Source: Megamonas funiformis (GTDB lineage: Bacteria; Bacillota; Negativicutes; Selenomonadales; Selenomonadaceae). Taken from it: a stretch of 64,000 nt of DNA. The position numbers and the translations under genes are program-made. The notes beneath the pieces are model-generated. The model was not told the DNA's origin and did no database searches. It worked only from the letters and a program-made list of their open reading frames with translations. Each line of letters starts with the position of its first letter. Position 1 is the stretch's first letter. The DNA lies in NCBI RefSeq assembly GCF_010669225.1, contig NZ_CP048627.1, positions 2,183,292-2,247,291 on the forward strand, read 5' to 3'. This document shows positions 1 through 8,266 of this stretch, piece by piece.

Positions 1-396
1 AAATTTTTCCGTATCACTATCTGATAAATCAGTCATGCTTTCCATAAAAATAAGTCTTTGCGATTTTTGATGTTCCTTTAAAAAATTTCTACCTTTTTCA
101 CTCAAAGAAATTTGACTATATCTTCTATCCTTACTTAAACAAGTCTTTTTAATAAATTCTTTTTTCACTAATTTATCAATGATAGGACTCATTTGTTGTT
201 TTGATATAGATAAATGTTTTGCTAGCTCTGTTACAGTAGCAAATGTATCCTCTTTTTCAAAAAGATAATACATCACTGCAAAGTGATTGAGTGGTAATGG
301 CAAAGCTGCAGTTCGCCATAATTTGTGATTATAAGTCATCATAATATCAAACAAATCAAAATAAATATCTGATATCTTTCTGCTATTCTTCTCCAA
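1..396 (-). CDS. MarR-family transcriptional regulator (partial, C-terminus off window)
   Basis: The visible 132 residues form a winged-helix MarR protein. An N-terminal helix is followed by a helix-turn-helix containing 'VTELAKHLSISKQQMSPIID' and the beta-wing 'KTCLSKDRRYSQISLSEKG', the family's DNA-binding core. I chose the TTG at 394-396 because 'agggagag' lies just upstream and no ATG fits. The gene is transcribed away from the acrAB-type operon at 642, the usual arrangement for a MarR protein that represses a divergent drug pump; that role is inferred from position. The reading frame is open at the left edge, so the dimerisation helices are incomplete. Confidence 0.85.
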   Translation of the reverse strand, partial: MEKNSRKISDIYFDLFDIMMTYNHKLWRTAALPLPLNHFAVMYYLFEKEDTFATVTELAKHLSISKQQMSPIIDKLVKKEFIKKTCLSKDRRYSQISLSEKGRNFLKEHQKSQRLIFMESMTDLSDSDTEKF

Positions 397-492
397 AAAT
401 TTCTCTCCCTTTGTCAAAAATTAATAATAAAAAATTTTATTTTTTCAAAGATTAAAACCAGATTAAAAACTGTCTTCAAGAGTGCAAAATTC

Positions 493-521
493 TTGACTTT
501 TCAATAGATATACTATACTAT
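493..521 (+). promoter_or_regulatory. Predicted promoter of the RND efflux operon
   Basis: TTGACT at 493-498 and TACTAT at 516-521 are separated by 17 bases. The -10 region lies in a repetitive run of 'tata/ctata', which would suit an overlapping MarR operator. The distance to the first gene leaves an untranslated leader of more than 100 bases. Confidence 0.55.
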
Positions 522-588
522 AGAACACGATAATAGTAAATACTTGTGTACTATCAGCTATTTATAAAAAATCTAAAAAGCTGATTAT

Positions 589-612
589 AAAGCTGTGCTA
601 AAGCACAGCTTT
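589..612 (+). other. Leader hairpin before the efflux operon
   Basis: A perfect 10-bp stem (AAAGCTGTGC 589-598 with GCACAGCTTT 603-612) has a 4-base loop and lies 12 bases before the strong ribosome binding site aaaggagg (624-631). No U-run follows, so it is not a standard terminator. It could modulate translation or mRNA stability of the pump operon; this is inference. Confidence 0.45.
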
Positions 613-641
613 TGAAATTTATCAAAGGAGGTTTAATAATT

Positions 642-1838
642 TTGGCCACACAATCAAAGAAAAAAGCTGTTATCCTAGTTGTAGCCATAGTAGTTATAGC
701 ACTTATTGGATATCTTGCATATTCTAAGTTAACAGCTACATCACAGGGCAACAAAACAGCAGGTGGTCCTGCAACTGTAAAAGCAATGCAGGTAATCAAA
801 CGTGATACACCACTTAATTATGAATATGCTGGTAATATCAAATCAACAGATGAAGTAAAAATCACTTCTCGTGTTTCAGGCACAATTGTTGAAAAATATA
901 TTACAGGTGGCGAATTCGTACAAGCAGGTCAACCACTTTACAAAATTGACAGTCGTCAATATGAAAGTACATTGCTCTCAGCTCAAGCAACATTAGCTCA
1001 ATCTCAAGCTAATTATCAAAATGCTTTAGCTACATTACAAAATGCTCAAGTAGATAATAACCGTTACCAAACATTATTATCTCAAAACGCAATTTCCGAT
1101 CAACAAGCTGCAACTCAACAATCTCAAGTAGAAGCTTTAACTGCATCATTGCAAGCTCAGCAAGCAATCATTGATTCCAATGCTGCTCTTGTAAAAAAAG
1201 CTCAAGAAGATTTAGATGATACAGTTGTTTATGCCCCAACTTCTGGTAAACTTGATATCAATGATATTGATGTAGGTGCTTATGCTACTGCTGGAAGTAC
1301 AGTTCTTGTAACAATGGGCTCTGTAGACCAGGTATATGCTCAATTTAATGTAAGTGAAAATGAATATTTAAATCTTGCATCTTTCTTTAATAGTGATACT
1401 AACAATGTAACTATCACTTTAAGTGATGGCACAGAATATCCTGTTTCTGGTCACCTTGTGCAAGTAGATCGTTCTTTAACTACAAATACTGGTACACTTG
1501 CAATCAATGCTTTATTTGATAATCCAGATGGTCTTTTACTTCCTGGTATGTTCGCTCGTGTAAAAATTTCTGGACAAGTAATTCCAAATGCTACTTTAAT
1601 TCCACAACGTGCAGTACAACAAATTCTTGAAAAAACTTTTGTAACTGTAGTAGGTCCAGATAATAAATCTGTAAGTAAAGCTGTTACTTTAGGTGATAAA
1701 GTTGGTAGTTATTGGATTGTTAAAGATGGTTTAGATACTAATGACGTTGTTGTTGTTGAAGGTCTTACTAAATTACAAGAAGGCGTTCCTCTTAACGTCA
1801 CCATAGTAACTCCTGAAGAATTAGGTTTAACTTTTTAA
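642..1838 (+). CDS. acrA: RND efflux membrane fusion protein (AcrA/MexA family)
   Basis: Periplasmic adaptor of a tripartite RND pump. One N-terminal membrane segment ('KKKAVILVVAIVVIALIGYL') anchors it. The first lipoyl half carries 'VSGTIVEKYITGGEFVQAGQ' and a Gln/Ala-rich alpha-hairpin lies at about residues 105-185. The second lipoyl half has 'VYAPTSGKLD', then beta-barrel and membrane-proximal domains. The TTG at 642 is preferred over the upstream TTG at 612 because aaaggagg sits 10 bases before it; this gives 398 residues, normal for the family. It lies 16 bases before the transporter gene, so the two are co-transcribed. No outer-membrane TolC-type gene follows. Confidence 0.92.
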   Translation: MATQSKKKAVILVVAIVVIALIGYLAYSKLTATSQGNKTAGGPATVKAMQVIKRDTPLNYEYAGNIKSTDEVKITSRVSGTIVEKYITGGEFVQAGQPLYKIDSRQYESTLLSAQATLAQSQANYQNALATLQNAQVDNNRYQTLLSQNAISDQQAATQQSQVEALTASLQAQQAIIDSNAALVKKAQEDLDDTVVYAPTSGKLDINDIDVGAYATAGSTVLVTMGSVDQVYAQFNVSENEYLNLASFFNSDTNNVTITLSDGTEYPVSGHLVQVDRSLTTNTGTLAINALFDNPDGLLLPGMFARVKISGQVIPNATLIPQRAVQQILEKTFVTVVGPDNKSVSKAVTLGDKVGSYWIVKDGLDTNDVVVVEGLTKLQEGVPLNVTIVTPEELGLTF

Positions 1839-1854
1839 CCAGGGGGTGCTATAA

Positions 1855-4800
1855 TTGTCAAGATTCTTTATAAATCGTCCGATATTTGCTATTGTTATAT
1901 CTTTAATCATTGTAATTTTAGGTACAATCTCTGCTTTTAATCTACCAATAGCACAATATCCACAGATTTCTCCACCTACAATTACTGTAAGCACAACTTA
2001 TACAGGTGCCAATGCTGATACTGTAAATGAAACTGTTGCTCAAGTAGTTGAACAGCAAGTAAACGGTGTTGAAGGCATGGACTATATGAGTTCTACTGCT
2101 TCAAATGATGGTAGATATAGCTTACAAGTAGTCTTCAAATTAGGTACTGATGGTGATATGGACTCAGTAAAAGTACAAAACAATGCTTCTACTGCTGAAC
2201 CAAGCTTACCAACTGATGTTCAAACATACGGTCTTACTACTCGTAAAGCCTCTAGTGATATGGCAATGGTATTGACTTTGACATCACCTAACGGTACTTA
2301 TGATAGTGTTTTCTTAAAAAACTATGCTGATATTTATCTCGTAGATAAAATCAAACGTGTTCCAGGTGTTGGGGACTTAAACGTATTCGGTGCTGACTAT
2401 GCAATGCGTCTTTGGATCAATCCTGATAAATTAGCAGAACTTGGTCTTACTGTAGCTGATGTTGTCAGTGCAGTAAAAGAACAAAACATTCAGGCTCCTG
2501 CTGGTACAATCGGTCAGATGCCTGCACCAAAAGACCAAGAATTCCAATATACAGGTAAAGTTCAAGGTCGTTTAATAACACCTGAAGAATTTGGAAACAT
2601 TATTATTCGTTCTGATAATAATAGTGGTTCTTTTGTTCGCGTAAAAGATATTGCTAAAGTAGAAACCGGCGCTCGTACAAATAATATTTCTGCTAAATAT
2701 AATAATCAAAATGCTGTAGCTTTCGGCGTTCAACTTACAAGTGATGCTAACGCAATGGATACTGTAAGCCAAGTAAAAGAAATCCTTGAAGAAGCTAAAG
2801 CAGACTTCCCTCCTGATTTAGAATATGAAGCAGTTGTAGATAATACAACATATATCAGCGAATCTATTCAGGAAGTTGTTAAAACATTTGTTGAAGCCCT
2901 CTTACTCGTTATGCTCATTGTATATATCTTCTTACAGAGCTGGCGTGCAACTTTAATTCCAATGCTCGCTGTACCAGTTTCCCTTATCGGTACTTTTGCA
3001 GCCTTCATTGTATTAGACTTTACTATTAATACACTTACCTTATTCGGTATGGTTCTTGCCATCGGGCTTGTTGTCGATGATGCTATCGTTGTTATCGAAA
3101 ACGTTGAGCGTCATATGGCAGAAGATGGTCTTGACCCTAAAGAAGCAACAGGTCGTGCTATGGACGAGGTACAAGGTCCAGTTGTCGCTATTGCCTTCAC
3201 ACTTGCCTCTGTATTCGTACCAGTAGCAGGTTTAGGCGGTATGACAGGGGTTTTATATCGTCAGTTCGCTTTGACTATTGCTATTTCTATGGCATTATCT
3301 GCCTTTGTGGCTTTAACACTTACACCTGCACTTTGTGCTACTTTGTTAAAACCACATACTCCTAATGAAAATAAAGACTCTACTATAGGCAGTTTCTTTA
3401 TTAGATTTAACCAATTCATGAATTGGATGACTAGAGGATATGTAAAATGTATTGCTTTCCTCATTGGTAAAGCTAAACTTTGCGTAGTATTTCTTGTAAT
3501 TATCACAGCTCTCATGGCTGGTTTATTTAGAATATTACCAACTACATTCATTCCTCCAGAAGACCAAGGTTTCTATCTTGCTTCTGTAACATTACCTGAA
3601 GGTACTTCTTTAAATCGTACAGAAGAAATAGTGGATAAATTATCTGCTGAACTCAAACAAAATCCAGGTGTTGACCAGGTTATGGGTATTTCTGGTTATG
3701 ATATTTTATCTGGTGGTGCAAAATCTAGTGCAGCTACTTTCTTCGTTGGTTTAAAACCATGGAGTGAAAGAACTACCCCAGAAACAAGTATCGATGCTGA
3801 AGTTGGTATGGCATTTAAGCAAGGTATGAATTACCCAGAAGCTTCTATCATCGCTATGAACCCACCTTCCCTTCCAGGTCTTGGTATGGTCAGTGGTTTC
3901 AATCTTCAATTACAAGATATGAGCGGTCATACTAATGAAGAATTAGATACTATCACTAAAAAAATCGTTGCTGCCGCTAATCAGCGTCCAGAACTTCAAG
4001 GTGTATATACTACTTACAGTATAAAATCACCAATATATGAATTTGAAGTAGACCGTGAAAAAGTTAAAAACTTAGGTTTAAATATCTCTGATGTGTTCAC
4101 TGCTCTCCAAGTAAACTTTGGTGGTACAGAAATCAACGATTTCAACCAATTTGGTCGTACTTATAAAGTAGTAATGCAAGCAGATAGCAATTTCCGTAAT
4201 GAAGCTGATACAACACGTTTCATCTTTATTCGCGGATCTAATGGTCAAATGGTTCCATTAAATACTATAATTAAACCAAAATTAGATTCAGGTCCTGCTA
4301 TCATCTCTCGTTTCAATGCTAGCAGAAGTGTTACAATTCAAGGTAGTCCAAAAGATGGATATAGCTCTGGTCAAGCCATGGCTGCTATCGAAGAAGTTGT
4401 AAAAGAAGTGGCACCTACTGGATTTAATATTGACTGGTCTGGTCAAAGCCGTGAAGAACGTGCTGCAACAAGCTCTACAACTCAAGTTATGGCTCTTGCT
4501 CTTGTATTCGTATTCTTATGCCTTGCTGCTTTATACGAAAGCTGGAGCGTACCATATGCTGTATTGTTGACTGTTCCAACTGGTATCTTTGGTGCTTTAT
4601 TATCTGCATATGTCTTAAATATGCAAATCAGTATCTATATGCAAATCGGTATCATCGTTATCATCGGTTTGGCAGCTAAGAACGCTATTCTTATCGTAGA
4701 ATTCGCTAAAGTTCGTGTTGATACTGGTATGAAACCATTAAAAGCTGCTTTAGAAGCGGCAAAACTTCGTCTTCGTCCAATCATAATGACATCTCTTGCA

Positions 4801-5016
4801 TTCATCATCGGCTGTTTACCACTTGCTGTAGCAACTGGTGCTGGTGCTGCTGCTCGTAATAACATGGGTATTGCCGTTGTTGGTGGTATGATTTTTGCCA
4901 CTATCTTAGGTGTATTCTTAATCCCTGTTATGTATCTTGTTGTTATGAAAATAACTTCTTGGCTCACTGGAGATAAGAAAGTTAAACCAAAATCCGAAGT
5001 CGATAAATTTATGTAA
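1855..5016 (+). CDS. acrB: RND multidrug efflux transporter, inner-membrane pump (AcrB/MexB family)
   Basis: Proton-driven HAE1-type exporter of 1053 residues, full length. It starts with the typical 'FFINRPIFAIVISLIIVILG' first membrane helix. TM4 carries the Asp pair used for proton relay in 'GLVVDDAIVVIENVERHM', and TM10 the matching Lys in 'GLAAKNAILIVEFAKVR'. Two large periplasmic loops follow TM1 and TM7. The start is TTG, with 'ccaggggg' upstream. It would work with the preceding adaptor and an outer-membrane channel encoded elsewhere. Substrates cannot be read from sequence; drugs, bile or fatty acids are possible. Confidence 0.95.
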   Translation: MSRFFINRPIFAIVISLIIVILGTISAFNLPIAQYPQISPPTITVSTTYTGANADTVNETVAQVVEQQVNGVEGMDYMSSTASNDGRYSLQVVFKLGTDGDMDSVKVQNNASTAEPSLPTDVQTYGLTTRKASSDMAMVLTLTSPNGTYDSVFLKNYADIYLVDKIKRVPGVGDLNVFGADYAMRLWINPDKLAELGLTVADVVSAVKEQNIQAPAGTIGQMPAPKDQEFQYTGKVQGRLITPEEFGNIIIRSDNNSGSFVRVKDIAKVETGARTNNISAKYNNQNAVAFGVQLTSDANAMDTVSQVKEILEEAKADFPPDLEYEAVVDNTTYISESIQEVVKTFVEALLLVMLIVYIFLQSWRATLIPMLAVPVSLIGTFAAFIVLDFTINTLTLFGMVLAIGLVVDDAIVVIENVERHMAEDGLDPKEATGRAMDEVQGPVVAIAFTLASVFVPVAGLGGMTGVLYRQFALTIAISMALSAFVALTLTPALCATLLKPHTPNENKDSTIGSFFIRFNQFMNWMTRGYVKCIAFLIGKAKLCVVFLVIITALMAGLFRILPTTFIPPEDQGFYLASVTLPEGTSLNRTEEIVDKLSAELKQNPGVDQVMGISGYDILSGGAKSSAATFFVGLKPWSERTTPETSIDAEVGMAFKQGMNYPEASIIAMNPPSLPGLGMVSGFNLQLQDMSGHTNEELDTITKKIVAAANQRPELQGVYTTYSIKSPIYEFEVDREKVKNLGLNISDVFTALQVNFGGTEINDFNQFGRTYKVVMQADSNFRNEADTTRFIFIRGSNGQMVPLNTIIKPKLDSGPAIISRFNASRSVTIQGSPKDGYSSGQAMAAIEEVVKEVAPTGFNIDWSGQSREERAATSSTTQVMALALVFVFLCLAALYESWSVPYAVLLTVPTGIFGALLSAYVLNMQISIYMQIGIIVIIGLAAKNAILIVEFAKVRVDTGMKPLKAALEAAKLRLRPIIMTSLAFIIGCLPLAVATGAGAAARNNMGIAVVGGMIFATILGVFLIPVMYLVVMKITSWLTGDKKVKPKSEVDKFM

Positions 5017-5075
5017 TTTTTTTGACCAATATTATCTTTTGATATAAAATAAAAATCGCTTTTTATGCTTATCTA

Positions 5076-5084
5076 TGATATAAT
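5076..5084 (+). promoter_or_regulatory. Extended -10 promoter upstream of the secreted protein gene
   Basis: A full extended -10 element (TGATATAAT) is present without a good -35. It lies 76 bases before the gene at 5160. Confidence 0.5.
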
Positions 5085-5103
5085 TGGCTAAATAAATACT
5101 ATG

Positions 5104-5135
5104 AATAAGATGCTATAAATTTATAGCATCTTATT
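5104..5135 (+). other. Perfect 32-bp palindrome in the 5' leader
   Basis: Positions 5104-5119 (AATAAGATGCTATAAA) are the exact reverse complement of 5120-5135. It lies between the extended -10 and the ribosome binding site 'aaggaga'. It may be the terminator of the efflux operon, an operator, or a leader stem; no clear U-tract follows. Confidence 0.5.
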
Positions 5136-5159
5136 CTATAAATTTAAGGAGATATACTT

Positions 5160-5756
5160 ATGATTTTAAAAAGAATGTTTCTGACTTTTATGAGTATTTT
5201 TACACTACTAGCTGTAGCAGCTATGCCAGGCACAAGTTTTGCAGCAGACGGATATTTATATACTAGCGAACGCTTCGGTTACAGTATAAAATGTCCTGAA
5301 AAACCTCTCGCTGTAATTAATTTGAGTATTCTTTCCCCTCAAGAACAAGGAGATGTTCTCATATTTGAAACAGATGGTCATAACCCTACAAAATACTGGG
5401 TTATTTCCCCAAATGCTTTCAGTAATGATACTTTCCCTGACCTTGATAATTTAACTGATGAAGCTAGACAAGATTTATTTACTCGATTAGCTATTGAACG
5501 TGGATATGAAGCGATTTCTCTTGTTCCAATTCAAGGACATAATGCTATTTATGCTGTTACTGCAAAAACTATCCAAATCGATACAGATAAAGATGGTCAA
5601 GTAGATAAAACAATTGAACAAGAAGGACAACATATCGAAACATATTTTAAAGGTGCAAAATCCAATTACTGTATCGTTTTATCATCAAAATCAGCATTAA
5701 CTGAAGATGATATTAATAATTACCAATATGGTTTATTATCCTTCAATGATAAATAA
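5160..5756 (+). CDS. Secreted protein of unknown function
   Basis: I do not recognise the family. Residues 1-29 form a clear signal peptide (positive N-end, hydrophobic core, 'TSFAAD' cleavage region), so the 198-residue product is probably periplasmic. The mature part starts 'YTSERFGYSIKCPEKP', reminiscent of small exported lipid- or envelope-associated proteins in which a 'FGYSI' strand begins the domain. It contains an acidic 'DTDKDGQVDK' loop resembling a calcium-binding EF-hand or dockerin loop, present once only. It has its own promoter and a strong terminator, so it is monocistronic. Confidence 0.7.
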   Translation: MILKRMFLTFMSIFTLLAVAAMPGTSFAADGYLYTSERFGYSIKCPEKPLAVINLSILSPQEQGDVLIFETDGHNPTKYWVISPNAFSNDTFPDLDNLTDEARQDLFTRLAIERGYEAISLVPIQGHNAIYAVTAKTIQIDTDKDGQVDKTIEQEGQHIETYFKGAKSNYCIVLSSKSALTEDDINNYQYGLLSFNDK

Positions 5757-5769
5757 TCTTAAAAATAGA

Positions 5770-5800
5770 GAAAAAGCCAGTATAACTGGCTTTTTCTTTT
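5770..5800 (+). terminator. Intrinsic terminator
   Basis: A stem of GAAAAAGCCAGT with its complement closes over a 3-base loop and is followed by a U-rich run. It separates the secreted protein gene from htpG. Confidence 0.9.
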
Positions 5801-5808
5801 ATTCTCTA

Positions 5809-5836
5809 TTGACATTTTGACCTATAATTATATAAT
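5809..5836 (+). promoter_or_regulatory. Consensus sigma-A promoter of htpG
   Basis: TTGACA (5809-5814), a 16-base spacer and TATAAT (5831-5836) are both exact consensus hexamers. The CIRCE operator begins 13 bases after the -10, over the expected start of transcription. Confidence 0.8.
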
Positions 5837-5848
5837 AATAATTAACGG

Positions 5849-5875
5849 TTAGCACTCTTTGTATTAGAGTGCTAA
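5849..5875 (+). promoter_or_regulatory. CIRCE operator (HrcA binding site)
   Basis: TTAGCACTC (5849-5857), 9 bases, then GAGTGCTAA (5867-5875) match the CIRCE consensus at every position. HrcA binds CIRCE to repress heat-shock genes. The site lies between the promoter and the htpG start, so htpG is very probably in the HrcA regulon here. Confidence 0.95.
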
Positions 5876-5912
5876 TAATTCATTTTTAATCTAAATTTAG
5901 GAGTGACAAATC

Positions 5913-7868
5913 TTGGCTAAAGAAACACATCAATTTCAAGCTGAAACTAAAAAATTACTCGATTTAATGATACATTCTATTTATACAAACCGTGAAATAT
6001 TCCTTCGTGAATTAATTTCCAATGCTTCTGATGCAATCGATAAATTACATTTTGAATCACTTACAAATCGTGATTTACTCGAAGGCAATAGCGATTATGA
6101 AATTTTCTTAATTCCTGATGAAGCTAGCCATACATTAACTATTTCTGATAATGGTCTTGGTATGAATAGAGAAGAACTCATTGAAAACTTAGGTACTATC
6201 GCAAAATCTGGTACAAAAGCATTCTTGGAAAAACTTCAACAAGCTAAAGAAGGCGACAATGACACTCAAAAAGATTTAATCGGTCAATTCGGTGTAGGTT
6301 TTTACTCCGCTTTCATGGTAGCTGAAAAAATCACTGTAGTTTCCAGAAAAGCCGGCGAAGCTCAAGCTTATAAATGGGAATCCACAGCTGACGGTTCTTA
6401 CACTATCGAAGAATGCACTAAAGATAGCCGTGGTACTAATATCACTATCACACTTTTACCTGAATTCTATGGTGATAAAGCTGAAGAAAACTTCACTGAC
6501 ACATATAAATTACAATCTCTTGTAAAAAAATATTCCGATTATGTTCGTTACCCAATCAAAATGAACTTTGTCATTGAAGAACAGCCAAAAGATGCTGATG
6601 GTAAACCAATCGAAGGTGCTGGTACTATCAAGAAAAATGAAGTTCGCATCTTAAACTCCATGCAACCACTTTGGGCTAAAAATAAATCTGAAATCAAAGA
6701 AGAAGAATACACTGAATTCTATCAAAATCTTTTCCATGATTGGGAAAAACCAATGGAAGTAATGCACAATAAAATCGAAGGTAATATCGAATACACTTCC
6801 CTTTTATTCTTCCCTGCACATGCTCCTTACAATCTTTATCATAGCGACTATGAACCAGGCTTACAGCTTTATTCTCGCCATGTATTCATCATGGATAAAT
6901 GCAAAGACCTCTTACCTGAATATCTCCGCTTCGTTAAAGGTTTAGTTGACTCTCCTGATTTCTCCTTAAATATCTCTCGTGAACTTTTACAACAGAGCCG
7001 TGAATTAAAATTAATCGGTAAAAACTTAGAAAAAACTATCTTAAAACAATTAGCAAATACACTCAAAAAAGACCGCAGTAAATATGAACAATTCTGGAAA
7101 GAATACGGTAAATCCTTAAAAATCGGTATCTATGGCAGTGTATACAATGGTGGCAGTGATGTAGTAAATAAATTAAAAGATTTACTCTTATTCACAACTT
7201 CCAAAGAAGATAAACTCATCACTTTAAAAGAATATGTAGAAAATATGCCTGAAAGCCAGAAAAAAATCTATTATGCTACAGGTAAAGACCGTGCAAGTAT
7301 CGATAGCTTACCACAGATGGAAATTCTACGCGATAAAGGTATTGATGTATTATACTTCCTTGATAACGTTGATGAATTCGCTATTGAAGTTATGCGTGAA
7401 TATGAAGGTAAACCATTCCACTCCATTAGCCGTGGCGATTTAGACCTTGATGATGTTGAATCTCAAGAAGTGAAAAAAGAAACTGAAACAATCGCAAAAT
7501 CCAATGAAGATTTAATCAAAGATATCAAAGAAACTCTCGGTGATAAAGTTGCTGAAGTAAAAATCAGTAGCCGTTTAAAATCTTCTGCTGTTTGCTTAGT
7601 AGCTGACGAACAAGGTCCAAGCTTTGCTATGGAACAAGCTTTTGCTGATGCAAATAATCCAATGTTCAAAGCTAGACGTATCTTAGAAATCAATCCAAAA
7701 CATGATTTATTTGCTCGTTTACAAAAAGTACATGAACAAGGCAAAGAAAGTACTGCCTTCAAAGATTATTGCTCACTTTTATATGCTCAAGCACTTCTCA
7801 TCGAAGGTATGATGCCAGAAGACCCAGCTGCAATTGCTAATAAAATCGCTGAATTGATGGCTAAATAA
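5913..7868 (+). CDS. htpG: Molecular chaperone HtpG (Hsp90)
   Basis: ATP-dependent cytosolic chaperone of 651 residues, close to the family's usual length. The N-terminal GHKL ATPase has 'ELISNASDAIDKL' (Mg/ATP-binding Asn), 'DNGLGMN' and the lid 'GQFGVGFYSAFMVA'. The middle domain carries 'LLFFPAHAPYNLY' and the catalytic-loop arginine in 'NISRELLQQSRELK'. A C-terminal dimerisation domain completes it. The TTG at 5913 follows 'taggagtg' and yields the typical 'MAKETHQFQAETKKLL' start. Expression should be heat-inducible through HrcA/CIRCE. Confidence 0.97.
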   Translation: MAKETHQFQAETKKLLDLMIHSIYTNREIFLRELISNASDAIDKLHFESLTNRDLLEGNSDYEIFLIPDEASHTLTISDNGLGMNREELIENLGTIAKSGTKAFLEKLQQAKEGDNDTQKDLIGQFGVGFYSAFMVAEKITVVSRKAGEAQAYKWESTADGSYTIEECTKDSRGTNITITLLPEFYGDKAEENFTDTYKLQSLVKKYSDYVRYPIKMNFVIEEQPKDADGKPIEGAGTIKKNEVRILNSMQPLWAKNKSEIKEEEYTEFYQNLFHDWEKPMEVMHNKIEGNIEYTSLLFFPAHAPYNLYHSDYEPGLQLYSRHVFIMDKCKDLLPEYLRFVKGLVDSPDFSLNISRELLQQSRELKLIGKNLEKTILKQLANTLKKDRSKYEQFWKEYGKSLKIGIYGSVYNGGSDVVNKLKDLLLFTTSKEDKLITLKEYVENMPESQKKIYYATGKDRASIDSLPQMEILRDKGIDVLYFLDNVDEFAIEVMREYEGKPFHSISRGDLDLDDVESQEVKKETETIAKSNEDLIKDIKETLGDKVAEVKISSRLKSSAVCLVADEQGPSFAMEQAFADANNPMFKARRILEINPKHDLFARLQKVHEQGKESTAFKDYCSLLYAQALLIEGMMPEDPAAIANKIAELMAK

Positions 7869-7882
7869 TTATATTTATATAA

Positions 7883-7915
7883 AAAAATCCTACAGAATTT
7901 ATCTGTAGGATTTTT
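7883..7915 (+). terminator. Intrinsic terminator of htpG
   Basis: A 13-bp stem (AAAAATCCTACAG with its complement) closes over a 7-base loop and ends in a run of T. Confidence 0.9.
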
Positions 7916-7925
7916 ATTTATGATT

Positions 7926-8086
7926 TTATTTCATTACTTTTTCATCTACAATATTATAAATAGTGTATTTAACAAGTTTTAAAATTCGGCAAGCTTCACC
8001 ATCAACTAATTTATATTGAATTTCACAAATGCCACCAGTCGGATTAGCATTTGTATCATCTTCTAAATAAAGTGGAAATGTTCTTT
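7926..8086 (-). pseudogene. Decapitated gene, C-terminal 53 codons only
   Basis: Read on the minus strand, an open frame begins abruptly with 'KRTFPLYLEDDTNANPTGG', ends '...VDEKVMK' and stops at 7926. The nearest ATG (8090-8092) is out of frame, and upstream the frame runs into the hairpin of an IS200/IS605-type end. It therefore looks like the tail of a gene whose front was lost or displaced by insertion. I do not recognise the family, and the missing N-terminal half is not found beyond the element. Confidence 0.55.
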
Positions 8087-8230
8087 TGACATACTCCCCA
8101 TGCCTAAAGGCAGGGGATTCTTGGATACAAACGATACTTGCCTACTAAAATAGCAGGTCTTACTATATCTCTCCAAAGAAGGTTGATGCCCCAACCTTCC
8201 ATATCTAAAAAAATTTATTAATAAAATATA
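8087..8230 (-). mobile_element. IS200/IS605-type right-end remnant with omega-RNA-like hairpins
   Basis: A bulged hairpin CCCC-a-TGCC/GGCA-GGGG at 8096-8116 is the form found at IS200/IS605 termini. Next to it are an imperfect stem-loop (CCTACTA/TAGCAGG, about 8140-8157) and a perfect stem AAGGTTG/CAACCTT at 8179-8198. Read on the minus strand this order resembles the 3' end of a TnpB guide RNA followed by the right end, with the element edge near '..gtatgtcaa'. No transposase gene is attached, so it is a relic or a non-autonomous copy. Confidence 0.5.
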
Positions 8231-8266
8231 TTCTCTCTATCTTATTCTAGATAAATTAAAAAAATC

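Noticed and set aside
3261-3551. Minus-strand open frames within acrB, htpG and glg genes
   Set aside because: They lie inside well-supported genes, lack ribosome sites and recognisable domains, and reflect codon bias of the real gene.
5540-5620. EF-hand or dockerin domain in the secreted protein at 5160
   Set aside because: Only a single acidic DxDxDG loop is present. Dockerins need two and EF-hand pairs are usual, so I note it without a domain call.
8087-8092. ATG that might start the small minus-strand gene ending at 7926
   Set aside because: Counting codons shows the ATG at 8090-8092 is in another frame, which stops within ten codons. The fragment has no in-frame start outside the mobile-element end.
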